From positions 1 to 6,131 of the forward strand of contig CAZSTA010000213.1 in the NCBI GenBank assembly GCA_964609495.1: DNA of 6,131 bases. Direction: 5' to 3'. This stretch comes from CAZSTA01 sp964609495 [NCBI: uncultured bacterium]. GTDB taxonomy: Bacteria > CAZSTA01. The translations under genes were made by a program, and so were the position numbers. Position 1 is the first letter of the stretch. Each line of letters opens with the position of its first letter. The notes under the pieces were generated by a model that did not search any database, had not been told where the DNA came from, and worked only from the letters and a program-made list of their open reading frames with translations. Of the stretch, positions 5,028-6,131 are shown one piece after another.

Positions 5028-6011
5028 ATGAGAATCTTAGTTACTGGTGGAACAGGATTTATCGGAAGCCATCTAGTAGAATCCCTTCTCAAAGAAGGGC
5101 ATCAAGTTAAAGCTCTTATAAGGCGAACTAGCAACACCGAATACCTGGACAACTTAAACATCGAGTTAGTATATGGGGATATAACCGACGAAACCTCGTT
5201 AAGACCAGCGGTAAAAGATGTCCAAATCGTCTATCACCTAGCTAGCCTCTTAAACCCGCTCAGAGTCCCAGATGATAGATATCGAGAGGTAAACGTCAAA
5301 GGGACTGAGAATCTCCTCGAAGCTTGCCTATCTGCCGATAAGATCGAGCGCTTCATCTACTGTAGCAGTGTAGCAGTATATGGAAAATTAGAGCATATAC
5401 CCACTAGCGAAGAATGTTTGTGTTCGCCAGATAATATTTATGGTTCGACTAAATATGAAGGGGAGAAGCTTGCTTTAGAGTTCTATCATCAACATGGCTT
5501 GCCAGTGGCGGTAGCTCAACCCGCCTGGGTTTATGGACCTCGAGATGATAAGCTTCTCAAACTCTGTCGAGCGATCATAAATAATTCCTTCGTGATGATC
5601 GGAAAAGGGGATACCCTTCGTCATCCAGTTTATGTGACGGATGTGGTTCAGGGGTTAAAATTGTGTGCCAAAAGGGAGTCTGCGATAGGGGAGGTGTATA
5701 TTATAGCTGGCAAGGAAGCGCTCCCTATTAGAAAGATAATTGAGACCCTCGCTGATATATTGGGGAAGAAAATTCCTCCTTTCTATATCCCGGCGTTTCT
5801 TGCGGAAGCGATCGCTTGGGTTTTCGAAAGGACTTTGCCCAAGATAGGAGTAGAACCTATCCTATCCCAAAGGCGATTGGAATTTTTCACCAAAAGGCAA
5901 GCTTTCTCCATAGCTAAGGCTCAATTGAAATTGGGGTATTCCCCTCAGATAGATTTAAAAGACGGCTTAGAGAGAACAGTCGAGTGGTACCGCGAGGAAG
6001 GATGTATCTAA
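5028..6011 (+). CDS. NAD(P)-dependent epimerase/dehydratase-family (extended SDR) protein
   Basis: Cytoplasmic Rossmann-fold enzyme, probably an epimerase, dehydratase or reductase acting on a nucleotide sugar or related polysaccharide intermediate. The N-terminus MRILVTGGTGFIGSHL carries the TGxxGxxG dinucleotide site (residues 6-13). GDITD (50-54) and HLAS (70-73) are core SDR landmarks. SSVAVYG supplies the catalytic Ser (113/114), and YGSTK supplies Tyr138 and Lys142. PAWVYGPRD and RHPVYVTDVV are typical of extended SDRs. Arg32-Arg33 after the second strand could favour NADP over NAD, though this is weak evidence. The C-terminal part (from about 215) is closer in flavour to the 3-beta-HSD/dihydroflavonol-reductase-like branch than to GalE, so an exact reaction should not be assigned. 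At 327 residues from the preferred ATG the length is normal. It starts 17 nt after the methyltransferase stop and is the last gene before a hairpin. Confidence 0.88.
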   Translation: MRILVTGGTGFIGSHLVESLLKEGHQVKALIRRTSNTEYLDNLNIELVYGDITDETSLRPAVKDVQIVYHLASLLNPLRVPDDRYREVNVKGTENLLEACLSADKIERFIYCSSVAVYGKLEHIPTSEECLCSPDNIYGSTKYEGEKLALEFYHQHGLPVAVAQPAWVYGPRDDKLLKLCRAIINNSFVMIGKGDTLRHPVYVTDVVQGLKLCAKRESAIGEVYIIAGKEALPIRKIIETLADILGKKIPPFYIPAFLAEAIAWVFERTLPKIGVEPILSQRRLEFFTKRQAFSIAKAQLKLGYSPQIDLKDGLERTVEWYREEGCI

Positions 6012-6035
6012 ATTCTAGATGGAGTTTAGATGTAT
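6002..6035 (+). terminator. 15-bp intercistronic hairpin over the epimerase stop codon
   Basis: Positions 6002-6016 pair with 6021-6035 without a gap around an AGAT tetraloop. Eleven pairs are Watson-Crick and four are G-U. The central ATCTAAA (6006-6012) and TTTAGAT (6025-6031) are perfect. The stem includes the last codons and the TAA of the epimerase gene. What follows is A/T-rich (AAATATTTAAAATTT) but not a T-run, so it is at best an inefficient terminator. A role as a processing or mRNA-stability element between the epimerase and the next gene is equally possible. Confidence 0.5.
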
Positions 6036-6050
6036 AAATATTTAAAATTT

Positions 6051-6058
6051 AAAGGAGG
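6051..6058 (+). promoter_or_regulatory. Strong ribosome binding site of the last, partial gene
   Basis: AAAGGAGG is a near-perfect Shine-Dalgarno sequence ending 8 nt before ATG at 6067. An ATG at 6060 lies only one base away from the site, too close, and opens a frame without signal-peptide character. The strength of the site suggests a well-translated gene. Confidence 0.8.
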
Positions 6059-6066
6059 CATGAAGA

Positions 6067-6131
6067 ATGAGAAGATTAGCTGTATCACTGGTGATCTTAG
6101 GGATGATCTTCTTAGTAGTAGCAGTAGGCTG
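6067..6131 (+). CDS. N-terminus of an exported protein, probable lipoprotein (3' end outside window)
   Basis: Only 21 codons plus two bases are present, beginning MRRLAVSLVILGMIFLVVAV. Two arginines followed by an uninterrupted hydrophobic stretch make a typical Sec signal peptide. The window ends in GGC TG: if the next base is C or T the next residue is Cys, giving a V-A-V-G-C lipobox-like end. A or G would give a stop codon or Trp. In a polysaccharide cluster, an outer-membrane export lipoprotein of the Wza type would fit, but nothing beyond the signal is visible, so the family is inference. It is served by AAAGGAGG at 8 nt and lies 55 nt after the epimerase stop, so it may be in the same operon if the hairpin allows read-through. 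Confidence 0.7.
   Translation, partial: MRRLAVSLVILGMIFLVVAVG

Noticed and set aside
5007-5030. TTG at 5007 as the start of the epimerase
   Set aside because: It would add seven residues before MRILVTGGTGFIG and lacks its own ribosome site. AGGGAGGA (5010-5017) is correctly placed for ATG at 5028.
5083-5099. CCCTTCT-CAA-AGAAGGG hairpin in the epimerase gene
   Set aside because: It encodes SLLKEG, ordinary for this position in SDR proteins, and is short; likely coincidence of codons.
6033-6044. TATAAA and the TAAATATTTA palindrome as a second promoter
   Set aside because: No -35 element at a suitable distance; probably just A/T-rich spacer before the last gene.

Overview
The window is a stretch of a bacterial surface-polysaccharide (exopolysaccharide, capsule or O-antigen type) gene cluster, read entirely on the + strand. 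The signs of a bacterium are clear Shine-Dalgarno sites, a near-consensus sigma-70 promoter and a lipoprotein-type signal peptide. Moderate A+T content and heavy use of ATA (Ile) and AGA/AGG (Arg) codons are visible, but I cannot assign a phylum. The start of a probable lipoprotein at the right edge and the Wzz-type protein fit a diderm, but do not prove it.

Layout. Positions 1-106 hold the C-terminal tail of an unidentified upstream gene. Positions 107-430 are a non-coding spacer that ends in a promoter (TTGACT-17 nt-TATAAT, 340-368). This promoter drives an apparent operon: a Wzz-like chain-length/polysaccharide co-polymerase protein without a kinase domain (431-1228); a WbpA-type UDP-N-acetylhexosamine 6-dehydrogenase (1266-2594); a cobalamin-binding-domain radical SAM protein (2591-4123); a class I SAM-dependent methyltransferase starting at TTG (4120-5010); and an NAD(P)-dependent epimerase/dehydratase-family protein (5028-6011). 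A 15-bp hairpin then spans the epimerase stop codon. A strong ribosome site follows, and then the first 21 codons of an exported protein, probably a lipoprotein (6067 to the window end).

How they may work together. The dehydrogenase supplies an N-acetylhexosaminuronic acid precursor, and the epimerase-family protein acts on another sugar nucleotide or lipid-linked intermediate. The methyltransferase, and possibly the radical SAM enzyme, decorate the product. The Wzz-like protein regulates polymerisation or export. The dehydrogenase, radical SAM and methyltransferase genes overlap by 4 nt each (ATGA, TTGA), so they are probably translationally coupled.

The most interesting signal is a small repeat family buried inside two coding regions. 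A 16-nt string, GGAATCCTCCCCTCTA, occurs exactly in the radical SAM gene (3014) and in the methyltransferase gene (4225), in the same reading frame (Gly-Ile-Leu-Pro-Ser). At both sites it sits in a segment that looks like an extra 25-35 residues compared with what I expect of each family. In the radical SAM gene the unit is tandemly duplicated and read in two frames. In the methyltransferase gene a perfect 16-bp inverted repeat appears to interrupt it. This resembles in-frame palindromic elements such as those of Rickettsia, and may be a mobile or formerly mobile protein-coding repeat.
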